NCBI GenBank assembly: GCA_012520795.1
Contig: JAAYNP010000009.1
Span: 1 to 38,669, forward strand
Direction of reading: 5' to 3'
From: Bacillota bacterium
GTDB lineage: Bacteria; Bacillota; Limnochordia; Darwinibacteriales; DTU012
DNA length: 38,669 nucleotides
The notes under the pieces were generated by a model. It saw only the letters and a list, made by a program, of their open reading frames with translations, was not told the DNA's origin and ran no database searches. A program made the position numbers and the translations under genes. Positions 17,133-23,942 of this stretch are shown here, one piece after another. Positions within the stretch are counted from its first letter, which is position 1. Each line of letters starts with the position of its first letter.

Positions 17133-17627
17133 TCATTCTGTGCCATCGTCCACTGCCGTTTGTTCTCCGGTTACGATTTCTGTCAAGACTTCACTGACCT
17201 GCTCCAGATTCGGATCTTTGGCCTCCGGATTCATTTTGTTCAATTCTGTCAGCACTCGCAGCAACTCAGGTAAGAGCTCTATCAGCCGCGTCGAAAGCTC
17301 TTCGGTGTTGTCTCCGCTTCCGGACAACACTGATTGTAAACGCTCAATGGCTTGCTGGGCAGAAGCGTCATCAGCCCCGGTTGCCGCAGCCTTTAAAGCC
17401 GGCAAAGCGGTGGTCAGGGCCGGGATCAGCTTCATCAGCGCATCGATACTGGATGTTTGCTGTTCCGGTTCCACATTTTTGCCTTTGTAAGCCCTGTCTC
17501 TGGCCCGGAGCCGGTCTTTTTCCCGCCTCAGCCCGGACCCAAGCTTAATATGTGGAGCCAAGGCCATGACCGCAGGCAGGACAATTGACAGGGTATCCAT
17601 GTTCAAGAAACTTAATTTGGTCCCCAA
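17133..17627 (-). CDS. Unknown acidic helical protein (164 aa)
   Basis: Not recognised. A TTG at 17627 is the likely start, since AAGGAGG lies 8-9 bases before it and the in-frame GTG at 17636 overlaps that site. The N-terminus has a short hydrophobic stretch (SIVLPAVMALAPHI), then a strongly basic stretch (RREKDRLRARDRAYKGKN). Helical segments rich in leucine and alanine follow (LMKLIPALTTALPALKAA, LIELLPELLRVLTELNKM), and the tail is acidic. A sigma-A-type promoter lies upstream and a hairpin downstream, so it is a single-gene unit. Its charge pattern recalls small spore-coat or shaft proteins of Bacillota, but this is only a resemblance. Confidence 0.7.
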   Translation of the reverse strand: MGTKLSFLNMDTLSIVLPAVMALAPHIKLGSGLRREKDRLRARDRAYKGKNVEPEQQTSSIDALMKLIPALTTALPALKAAATGADDASAQQAIERLQSVLSGSGDNTEELSTRLIELLPELLRVLTELNKMNPEAKDPNLEQVSEVLTEIVTGEQTAVDDGTE

Positions 17628-17653
17628 GGATTCCACCTCCTTAAACCTACATC

Positions 17654-17683
17654 ATTATACTGAAACACACTGCAAGATGTCTT
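17654..17683 (-). promoter_or_regulatory. Sigma-A-type promoter of the 164-residue protein gene
   Basis: On the minus strand AAGACA (rc of 17678-17683) and TATAAT (rc of 17654-17659) are 18 bases apart, with the ribosome binding site 13 bases further on. Confidence 0.55.
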
Positions 17684-17763
17684 AGTAACCTGATCCTATT
17701 TTGAAGGGTAGTGAGCAAACCCACTACCCCCCAAAGAATTGATGGTTCCGGCTTAGCGCATTA

Positions 17764-17844
17764 CTAGGCTAACAAAATGATAGCCAATGCAAACACGATA
17801 ACCAAAGCTACGAAAATCAAGAAGGTTTGTTGTGCACCTGTCAA
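17764..17844 (-). CDS. Tiny one-helix membrane protein (26 aa)
   Basis: A TTG start at 17844 lies 8 bases after GGAGG (17853-17857). It opens a 26-residue peptide, MTGAQQTFLIFVALVIVFAL plus six more hydrophobic residues, that is a single membrane helix. It is too short for usual gene finders. The polar head with all-hydrophobic tail recalls YjcZ-type and other tiny spore-membrane proteins of Bacillota. It lies directly before the divergent YheC/YheD gene. A similar peptide gene lies at 19024 on the other side of that gene. Confidence 0.55.
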   Translation of the reverse strand: MTGAQQTFLIFVALVIVFALAIILLA

Positions 17845-17974
17845 GTGGTTCACCTCCCACCCAGAAACTGAAGCGGCTGCAATCACCCCTTCATTCTTTA
17901 GAGTATTCATTTGGGGCATGAAGCGAGCTGAGAGTGGGGGACTATCTTTATGTGATTGAAAGGCGGTTTCCATC

Positions 17975-19003
17975 ATGCATCCGGAACATCCAACGGGAAT
18001 TTTGGCCGACAACCATGCAAGCGAGCCTTACGCTGATCTTGCCGCCAGGTTCAAACTCAAGCTGCTGTTGTTCACACCGGAGGGTATCGATTGGAAAACG
18101 CACACAGCAGCCGGGTTCTATCTGACAAAACACGGAGTACATTTCAAGCGCCTGCCTCTCCCTCGGGTAATCTACAACCGCTTGTACCCCCATAACCAGC
18201 AGCTGATCAGCCGTCTGAATTCACTTTTGCCGCCGATCCAGGTCTTCAACCAGATCACTCAGTTGGATAAGTGGATCGTCTACAAAATGCTTGCTGCCAG
18301 CGTTTTGGCGGATCATTTGCCCCAGACTTATGAATACGACATTACCACGTTGCATCACGCATTGCTCGAACATGGGGATATTGTGATCAAACCGCGCCTT
18401 GGCCGCCAAGGTTCGGGGTTGTGGCGCCTGGCTCTCCTGCCTGGTGGCCGGCTGCTGGTCAAATCAGCCCTGCCCGTGCCGATTGCGCTGCCCTATACAG
18501 AGGCAATCATCAATGTTTTTCATATCCTGATGGTTCCCTATACAATGGTTGTTCAAGAGTTTGTCGATCTAGCGGTAGTGGATGGGTGCCGGTTTGATCT
18601 CAGAGCCCTGGTGCAGAAAAACCGGTACGGCCGCTGGCAGGTCACTGCACTGACTGCAAGAATCGCCCAGGCGGATCAGTATATCACCAACTACTACCAA
18701 AAAGTGGCGGCCGCAGGACAACTGCTGGCTGCCCACCACTTTCCCGTTGAAGCAATTGTGGGCGAAGCAGAAATAATCAGCATCAAAGCCGCCTGCCTGC
18801 TTGAAAAACAGCTTGGGCACCTGGCGGAGCTCAGCGTTGATTTTGGCCTTGATCACGCCAACAAACTGTGGATTATCGAAATCAACGGCAAACCGGACAA
18901 ACAGCTGTATGCTGAGCTTGATGATCCCAAGCTTATGGAACAAGTGTATTTGACACCGCTGGAGTACGCCTTGTACTTGCCCAAAAAAAGACGCCTTCAA
19001 TGA
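17975..19003 (+). CDS. YheC/YheD family endospore coat-associated protein (ATP-grasp)
   Basis: A 342-residue protein of the YheC/YheD family found in spore formers, which has an ATP-grasp fold and an unknown reaction. Marks of the family are GILADN near the start, PRVIYNRLYPHN, KWIVYKML, IVIKPRLGRQGSGLWRL (ATP-grasp lysine and glycine loop), RFDLRALVQKNRYGRW and the C-terminal LWIIEINGKPDKQLY (metal-binding E and N). Start ATG 17975 follows AAAGGCGG. The stop lies inside the terminator of the convergent tiny gene. B. subtilis relatives are linked to the spore coat, and the surrounding tiny proteins suit that setting. Confidence 0.9.
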   Translation: MHPEHPTGILADNHASEPYADLAARFKLKLLLFTPEGIDWKTHTAAGFYLTKHGVHFKRLPLPRVIYNRLYPHNQQLISRLNSLLPPIQVFNQITQLDKWIVYKMLAASVLADHLPQTYEYDITTLHHALLEHGDIVIKPRLGRQGSGLWRLALLPGGRLLVKSALPVPIALPYTEAIINVFHILMVPYTMVVQEFVDLAVVDGCRFDLRALVQKNRYGRWQVTALTARIAQADQYITNYYQKVAAAGQLLAAHHFPVEAIVGEAEIISIKAACLLEKQLGHLAELSVDFGLDHANKLWIIEINGKPDKQLYAELDDPKLMEQVYLTPLEYALYLPKKRRLQ

Positions 19004-19012
19004 GGCGTCTTT
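18987..19012 (-). terminator. Terminator of the 29-residue protein gene, overlapping the YheC/YheD stop
   Basis: The perfect 10-base-pair stem AAAGACGCCT/AGGCGTCTTT has a 6-base loop. The run of seven T is on the minus strand, so it mainly serves the gene at 19024-19113. Confidence 0.8.
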
Positions 19013-19023
19013 AAAGTGATAGT

Positions 19024-19113
19024 CTAGAGCAATAATGCGACTACAAGAATCAACACCAGTAACACAATTACAAAGATCCACAGATCATCCAGTTTGCAGC
19101 ATCTTTTTCCCAT
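19024..19113 (-). CDS. Tiny cysteine-bearing one-helix membrane protein (29 aa)
   Basis: An ATG at 19113 lies 7 bases after GGGAGG (19121-19126). It encodes a 29-residue peptide starting MGKRCCKLDDLWIFVIVLLV and ending in hydrophobic residues. A basic, double-cysteine head precedes one membrane helix. A strong terminator follows 11 bases after the stop. Size, position and character match small spore-membrane proteins. No family could be assigned. Confidence 0.6.
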   Translation of the reverse strand: MGKRCCKLDDLWIFVIVLLVLILVVALLL

Positions 19114-19198
19114 AGAGTTACCTCCCTCGTACCCTACTTGACTAACCTTCATTGTCAACATATGTTACTGGCGGGTAAGATGCGTCAGGAACAAGTTA

Positions 19199-19993
19199 CT
19201 ATCTTGTAACCCATTCCCCGTCGGGAGAACTCGAGCCGCTGGATGAGCGCACACCCCCTGTATTGTCCAGGACTGCATATTCGCTGCCGTAGACAATGAA
19301 CACCGGGCCGGGGAAGGCCTCTTCACGCCATACGCCTGTGGGGCGATGGCGGACTTCGAAGCTCAACACATCGACATTGCGAAGATATGGAGCCCGCATT
19401 GTCAAGGTAAGCCCGGGCGGCTGATATTCAATGATGTTGGAATGGTAATAGTAAAGGCCTGGTTCATAACTGACGGAGATTTTGCCGCGTGGCCTGTTGT
19501 AAAACAAGGTATACTCATTATCCACCATGATCCTGCCGCTGGAAGCACCCCTCTGGATGCCTTCAAGATCAACTTCCACCGTAAAGGAAGCATTTGCGGG
19601 TATAAGATAGTCTTGGACCACGAACATTGAATGATCTTGGATCTTGATTCTCCGGCCATAGAATTCGGCATAAATACCTACTTCCTTAATTGGGTAAGGT
19701 GTGTACCTGAGGTCGCGGGACTCAAAACTCTCAATCAGGATCGACTTGCCTGGAACAAGCACTTCCCGCTGGGCCAGAACATCCCGGCGCTGAGCGTTAT
19801 AAATCTCAATCCGGTACAGGTAACGGGATGTATATTCATTAACGACGGCAACATAGATCGTGTCCCTTTCCCGCCAGGCAATGGCCATAGGCGATTCAGC
19901 ATAGTCTGCCAGCGCCCTGCTGTCAAGGGCCATAGCCGGCAGGGATGCAATCAACACTATTAAGAAAACCAATGGTACAGCTTTCAATCTCAT
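19199..19993 (-). CDS. Exported beta-rich protein of unknown function (264 aa)
   Basis: A signal peptide covers residues 1-22 (MRLKAVPLVFLIVLIASLPAMA), probably cut by signal peptidase I. The mature protein has no cysteine and is dominated by beta-strand patterns (TIYVAVVNEYTSRYLYRIEI, PRGKISVSYEPGLYYY), as in extracellular sandwich domains. It ends in a serine-rich stretch. No domain was recognised. The ATG at 19993 has AGGAGG 8 bases before it. It starts 12 bases after the caspase-like lipoprotein gene, so the two are almost surely co-transcribed and may work together outside the membrane. Confidence 0.75.
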   Translation of the reverse strand: MRLKAVPLVFLIVLIASLPAMALDSRALADYAESPMAIAWRERDTIYVAVVNEYTSRYLYRIEIYNAQRRDVLAQREVLVPGKSILIESFESRDLRYTPYPIKEVGIYAEFYGRRIKIQDHSMFVVQDYLIPANASFTVEVDLEGIQRGASSGRIMVDNEYTLFYNRPRGKISVSYEPGLYYYHSNIIEYQPPGLTLTMRAPYLRNVDVLSFEVRHRPTGVWREEAFPGPVFIVYGSEYAVLDNTGGVRSSSGSSSPDGEWVTR

Positions 19994-20005
19994 CTCGCCA
20001 ACCTC

Positions 20006-21172
20006 CTACCAGTAATATGAGTTTTTCACATGGAGCAGTGTATTCCCAGAGCCTTCCAACTTTGGAGTTTGGGGAAAGTCTCCTTCCTCCATCTTTGACG
20101 TGGCATAGTCAAACAAGTCGCCGGCTGTGATCCACTTGTAGGGGAGCTCTTCGATTCCCCTGACCAGCCAGTAAGTAAACAGGCTGTACTTGTCCTTATT
20201 GACAATATTACGCTCATCCGAAGCTGTAGCTGCCAGCACTGTGTAACCCTTATTCTTCAACGCCAATAGTTCGATTTCCCCAAGTGATTGCTCTCGGGCT
20301 ACACCGTCAATGAAAGTCGCGGCATAGGCTACATCGAGGATCACTGTCACGTTCTTGTTGGGAAACAGGCTCAGCCATCTTTCAAGCTCGCCATCGGTGA
20401 TCACCGAATTCATGATTTGTTCAAGAGTGCCGTAATTGGTCCCGTCATACGGGACAAGATGATCCAGCGGTTTGGCATCTCCACCGGCATAAATCTCATA
20501 GTCCGCATATCCGGAGAAGTAGAGCACTAAAGCATCGTTGGGTTTGGCAATCCGGGCGGCATTCCGGATCGCGTTGTAAATCCTGGCCTTCGTAGCCTGG
20601 TCGTTAATCAGCTCTTGACAACTGCCGACCATCCGGTTGCCCTTGACAAATGCGCGGCGCATCATATATACATCCTTTGCTGAAACATCCAGGTTCGCTC
20701 TCTCCGGATCCTGAACCTCCGGATCCTGAACCCTGATGTATGGATACTCGTCAATCCCGATGAACACATAGTGGACAACCGGTTCTGAGGTTGTCATGTT
20801 GATGCCTTTTAGGATATGGATGGGGATCTCATATGTGATACTGCTGTCGCGCGGATGGTAAATCACAATCTTTTTCTTGCCGCCGGGGATATCGCTGAAG
20901 GAAAAACAGCCTTCGCTGTCTGTATAGGTAGAAGCCTCCAGCTCATTTGTATACTGATCCCGTACTTCGACTCTGGCATTGCCTAACGGCAAGTATCCTG
21001 TGGGCGTATGGGGATATGACATGACCATGATTTTTTCAGGGTGTTCAGTTGATTCAAAAACCCAGGCAGTAACACTGCCGAGCGTGATCCCAATCCCAAA
21101 CCGGATAATACACCCGTTCAGCACCAAAGCAATCAATAACAGCCCCATCAGCAAAGCAGTAGGTTTCTTCAC
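20006..21172 (-). CDS. Caspase-fold lipoprotein lacking both catalytic residues
   Basis: A 388-residue protein. The GTG at 21172 is the start because AAGGTGG lies 8 bases before it and a clean lipoprotein signal follows (MKKPTALLMG, lipobox LNGC with C21). The longer frame from 21247 adds a hydrophilic, unlikely leader. Residues about 63-106 resemble a carboxypeptidase-regulatory-like beta sandwich (GNARVEVRDQ, DSEGCFSFSDIPGGKK). From 137 a C14 caspase-like domain runs FIGIDEYP, AKDVYMMRRAF, NDALVLYFSGYAD, VTVILDVAYAATF, YTVLAATASDE and SLFTYWLVRGI. The catalytic His is Tyr222 (SGY for SGH) and the catalytic Cys is Ala282 (DVAYAA for DACxSG), so it should be inactive as a protease. Confidence 0.82.
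   Translation of the reverse strand: MKKPTALLMGLLLIALVLNGCIIRFGIGITLGSVTAWVFESTEHPEKIMVMSYPHTPTGYLPLGNARVEVRDQYTNELEASTYTDSEGCFSFSDIPGGKKKIVIYHPRDSSITYEIPIHILKGINMTTSEPVVHYVFIGIDEYPYIRVQDPEVQDPERANLDVSAKDVYMMRRAFVKGNRMVGSCQELINDQATKARIYNAIRNAARIAKPNDALVLYFSGYADYEIYAGGDAKPLDHLVPYDGTNYGTLEQIMNSVITDGELERWLSLFPNKNVTVILDVAYAATFIDGVAREQSLGEIELLALKNKGYTVLAATASDERNIVNKDKYSLFTYWLVRGIEELPYKWITAGDLFDYATSKMEEGDFPQTPKLEGSGNTLLHVKNSYYW
20703..20732 (-). repeat. Tandem 15-base duplication within the pseudo-caspase gene
   Basis: Two exact head-to-tail copies of TCCGGATCCTGAACC (plus strand) add an in-frame five-residue repeat, VQDPE-VQDPE, in a surface loop after the first strand of the caspase domain. Confidence 0.85.
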
Positions 21173-21329
21173 AATATCAACCACCTTCGTGTCGCCATCT
21201 TCTGTTGTTAAGTTTCGCAAGGGTTCCTCATTTGATGACCGCAACATTCACTTTTTTGGAAAAACTGATCACTATATTCCATTATACGCGCCTTCCGCCA
21301 CCGGCGAAACCGTCCGGACCGGCCGGGGC

Positions 21330-21360
21330 AAAAAATTAGGATGGGATCCCTCTCATCCCA
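21330..21360 (-). terminator. Likely terminator of the iron alcohol dehydrogenase gene
   Basis: On the minus strand TGGGAT/ATCCCA with a 7-base loop overlaps the stop codon. TCCTAATTTTTT follows. The stem is short and the T-run is spaced, so the call is moderate. Confidence 0.5.
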
Positions 21361-22456
21361 GACTCTTGCTCAAAATCTCGATACAGATTTCAGAACTGAC
21401 TTCGCCCAGGGAATGATTTGCATTTTTTGTCCTGCTGGCGGCAATGCCATACTCATTGATCTGCTCCGGCGCAAGCTTCAATTCACAGGGCAGCAGCTGC
21501 TGCATCAGTTCTTTGAATTCGCCGATATCTTTCAGGTTCAGGATTTTTAGCACTCTGGCCACCCGTGATTTGGCATGCTGCTGATTATAGCGGAGATATT
21601 CCGCCAGCAGCAGCCCGTTGACCTTGCCGTGGGGTATGCCATGGAAAAAGGTGAGGGGGTAACCCAGGGCATGGACAACCGTAGTGCCGGTGTGGGCTAT
21701 GGCCATGCCTCCCAGAGTGGACGCACTCAGCAGACTGTCCCGCATACCAGTGGAAAAAGCAGCCGATTTCAAATCATCCAGTGCCCGGCCCCACAGCCGC
21801 AAACCCGATTCCACCAACATATCGCTGAAATCCCCGGCCCTCCGGGAGAGAAAAGCCTCAATCAAATGGGACAAGGCGTCAACTGCAGTATTCCTGGTTG
21901 GTTCCAGCTCCAAACTCTCAGTATAACGGTAGTCCAAAAATGCCAGCCTGGGAAAAATGCTCCTGTCCCCAAACGCCGCCTTGGTTTGTTTGTCGGTCAG
22001 GGTCAAGACCGAGTACTGCGTTACTTCACTGCCGGTACCTGCTGTGGTCGGGACTGCAACCACAGGCAGGGGCGGATGGGGATAGCCTCCGTCATAGAGT
22101 CTCTCAGGGCTAAACTTGTTCACCGCCAAGACAGCGATAGCCTTGGCAGCATCCAAAGGAGAACCTCCTCCGATCCCAATAATAAAATCCGGCTCCAACT
22201 GGCGGGCTACCTTGGCACCTGCAGCTACGTTTGCCAGGGAGGGGTTGTTTTCCACCTGATCAAACACCTGGTACCCGATACCGCAGTGATCCAAAGCGGC
22301 AACCACGTCCTCAAGGGCTCCGCTTAACCGGGCAGAATGCCTGCCCGTTACCAGCAGCGCTTTCCTGCCAAATTCCTTGAGCCGATCCCTGTAACGCCTT
22401 ATTACCTCTGAACCGTGAAGTATTTCCGTAGGCAAAAAAAAGCTGATATTTAGCAC
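21353..22456 (-). CDS. Iron-containing alcohol dehydrogenase
   Basis: A 367-residue group III alcohol dehydrogenase, which reduces aldehydes or oxidises alcohols with NAD(P). Family motifs are IGIGGGSPLDAAKAIA, VPTTAGTGSEVT, and the metal ligands in NTAVDALSHLIEAFLS (D and H) and TFFHGIPHGKVNG. The GTG at 22456 is preferred to the ATG at 22480, since AAGGAG lies 8 bases before it and overlaps the stop codon of the LiaF-like gene, pointing to coupled translation. The substrate is unknown. The C-terminus retains NHSLGEV, a usual family ending region. Confidence 0.92.
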   Translation of the reverse strand: MLNISFFLPTEILHGSEVIRRYRDRLKEFGRKALLVTGRHSARLSGALEDVVAALDHCGIGYQVFDQVENNPSLANVAAGAKVARQLEPDFIIGIGGGSPLDAAKAIAVLAVNKFSPERLYDGGYPHPPLPVVAVPTTAGTGSEVTQYSVLTLTDKQTKAAFGDRSIFPRLAFLDYRYTESLELEPTRNTAVDALSHLIEAFLSRRAGDFSDMLVESGLRLWGRALDDLKSAAFSTGMRDSLLSASTLGGMAIAHTGTTVVHALGYPLTFFHGIPHGKVNGLLLAEYLRYNQQHAKSRVARVLKILNLKDIGEFKELMQQLLPCELKLAPEQINEYGIAASRTKNANHSLGEVSSEICIEILSKSLG

Positions 22457-22460
22457 TCGA

Positions 22461-23192
22461 TCAACTCCTTCGCGACTCATACTTCACTGCCACACTACCG
22501 AAACAAGAACGGATCACTAACAGCAAACGGGGGTTCTGGCTCTCTGCCGCCGGGCTGCGCACAACCTCCCCGCCAACGAGCTTGCGGGAGAGTTTTCCCA
22601 AGACGTCTGCAGCGGCAAACAATGCTTTTTGTTCTGCCAGCACACCCACATCCTCAGGAACAACTATCTCCACCTTGCCGAACAAAGCAAGGATGTCCAA
22701 CCGCACAGCACGGTGGCTTACGGATTTGAGGTTCATCACGAATGTCAATTTGCCCAATACAGTGCTTAGAGATGTATCCAAAAGCTCCTGTTCAGGGCAC
22801 TCAACAGTCCGCTGGGTCAAAAAGCTTTTGTGGACCTCTTCTCCCTTGTCAAAAAGGCTGACAAGCACTGAAAGAAAAAACATGATCATCACCAGCGGCC
22901 AAAAAATCAACGTCCCGGCAACCGTGATGTAGTAGATTGAGTCCTGGGTTTCGGAAAACAGCTCAATCATGCTCATGATAAGCATAAATCCTGCAAATAC
23001 GATTAAAACAAACCCAGAGGTTTTCATGCTTTTTGATTTTTGCTGTGCCAGCTTGATGCCGTACCACATGGGAATCAAATACCATGTATGAGAGAATACA
23101 TACAAAGCTCCGAAATCGATAATGCCCTGCCATCTCAAAAACTCGACGGCTACAAAAAAAGCGGCAACGACAGCGACGGCGAGCCTGCGCAT
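22461..23192 (-). CDS. LiaF-like membrane protein
   Basis: A 243-residue protein. The first half has about four membrane helices (for example LAVAVVAAFFVAVEFL, GFVLIVFAGFMLIMSMI, TLIFWPLVMIMFFLSVLVSL). The C-terminal cytoplasmic or exposed domain has the beta-helix-like pattern of LiaF/DUF2154 proteins (SHRAVRLDILALFGKVEIVVPEDVG). In B. subtilis LiaF restrains an envelope-stress two-component system, but no kinase or regulator gene is present here. The ATG at 23192 has GGGGGAG close upstream, and the in-frame GTG at 23198 overlaps that site. Its end is translationally coupled to the alcohol dehydrogenase. Confidence 0.72.
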   Translation of the reverse strand: MRRLAVAVVAAFFVAVEFLRWQGIIDFGALYVFSHTWYLIPMWYGIKLAQQKSKSMKTSGFVLIVFAGFMLIMSMIELFSETQDSIYYITVAGTLIFWPLVMIMFFLSVLVSLFDKGEEVHKSFLTQRTVECPEQELLDTSLSTVLGKLTFVMNLKSVSHRAVRLDILALFGKVEIVVPEDVGVLAEQKALFAAADVLGKLSRKLVGGEVVRSPAAESQNPRLLLVIRSCFGSVAVKYESRRS

Positions 23193-23265
23193 CTTCACTC
23201 CCCCATGACATTCATGAGATCATGTTCCATAAACTCCAACCAAAATCCTGCCGTGCTCCCAAGAT

Positions 23266-23292
23266 AAAAAAGCCCTATCTCTGGATAGGGCT
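23266..23292 (-). terminator. Terminator of the coiled-coil protein gene
   Basis: The perfect 9-base-pair stem AGCCCTATC/GATAGGGCT has a 4-base loop and is followed on the minus strand by TTTTTT, 15 bases past the stop at 23307. Confidence 0.88.
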
Positions 23293-23306
23293 TCCCTCAG
23301 GAGTGC

Positions 23307-23735
23307 TCAAGCATGCGCCTTTTTCTCCGCCTGGCTGTCTTCCGCTGCTTCAACATTATATGTCGGCCCGTCTTTTATCACAAACACGGCAATCTTGTTT
23401 CCACCAACCTCGATTTCTGTCGGCTTCTGCTTCCTGCTTACCTGGTACAATGTGGAGCGGATAGTCGACTCATTCACATCTTGCCGTTGTTTGAAAAATT
23501 CCTTGACCACTGCTTTGGCTGTTATCGGGTGCCCTTGGCTTGAAACAAGCTGGTAAACTATTTGTACAATACGCTTTGTCAAGGAGATACCGTTCCCGCT
23601 GCTTGTATAAGGTTCTCTAAGAAAAGCGTCAAGTTTTCTCAAGTTTTGCTCTTTTCTCGCCAACTGTTCTTTAAGTTCATTAATCTCAAGGAGTAATAGC
23701 TCCCTCGCTTGCCTTAAAGAATCTTCATAGCCCAC
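23307..23735 (-). CDS. Coiled-coil protein with a winged-helix-like C-terminal domain (142 aa)
   Basis: Not assigned to a named family. The N-terminal 45 residues form a coiled coil (LLLLEINELKEQLARKEQNL). A compact domain follows with a helix-turn-helix flavour: LTKRIVQIVYQLVSSQGHPITAKAVVKEFF with STIRSTLYQVSRKQ, then a beta hairpin GGNKIAVFVIKDGPTYNV. This fits a small dimeric DNA-binding protein. The GTG at 23735 is the start, because AAGGAG lies 8 bases before it and the longer frame from 23777 begins before that site. It has its own sigma-A promoter and terminator, making it a single-gene unit in an AT-rich gap. Confidence 0.7.
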   Translation of the reverse strand: MGYEDSLRQARELLLLEINELKEQLARKEQNLRKLDAFLREPYTSSGNGISLTKRIVQIVYQLVSSQGHPITAKAVVKEFFKQRQDVNESTIRSTLYQVSRKQKPTEIEVGGNKIAVFVIKDGPTYNVEAAEDSQAEKKAHA

Positions 23736-23868
23736 ACTTTTCACTCCTTCTCCAATATTGGGTTTAAGCCACAACATCTAGTAGCTATTATTGTCCTATA
23801 TAAGCTCAATTATTACTGCTGTTTTTCGCCTGCAAACGTATAAGGGTGCTTTCATAATCGATAAATAT

Positions 23869-23897
23869 AAAATATCATATTATGCATTATATGTCAA
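23869..23897 (-). promoter_or_regulatory. Sigma-A promoter of the coiled-coil protein gene
   Basis: On the minus strand a perfect TTGACA (rc of 23892-23897) and TATTTT (rc of 23869-23874) are 17 bases apart in the most AT-rich stretch of the window. The leader to the start codon is over 120 bases long. Confidence 0.7.
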
Positions 23898-23942
23898 ACA
23901 AATAGACATTTTTGCAAAGTAGGCACGCTTCAGTTTGCTCTC

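Noticed and set aside
19126-19198. TTGACA upstream of the 29-residue gene as a sigma-A promoter
   Set aside because: No acceptable -10 element lies at 16-18 bases from it.
21575-22327. 250-residue open frame opposite the iron alcohol dehydrogenase
   Set aside because: The opposite strand carries all metal-ligand and nucleotide motifs of a known family, so this is a shadow frame.
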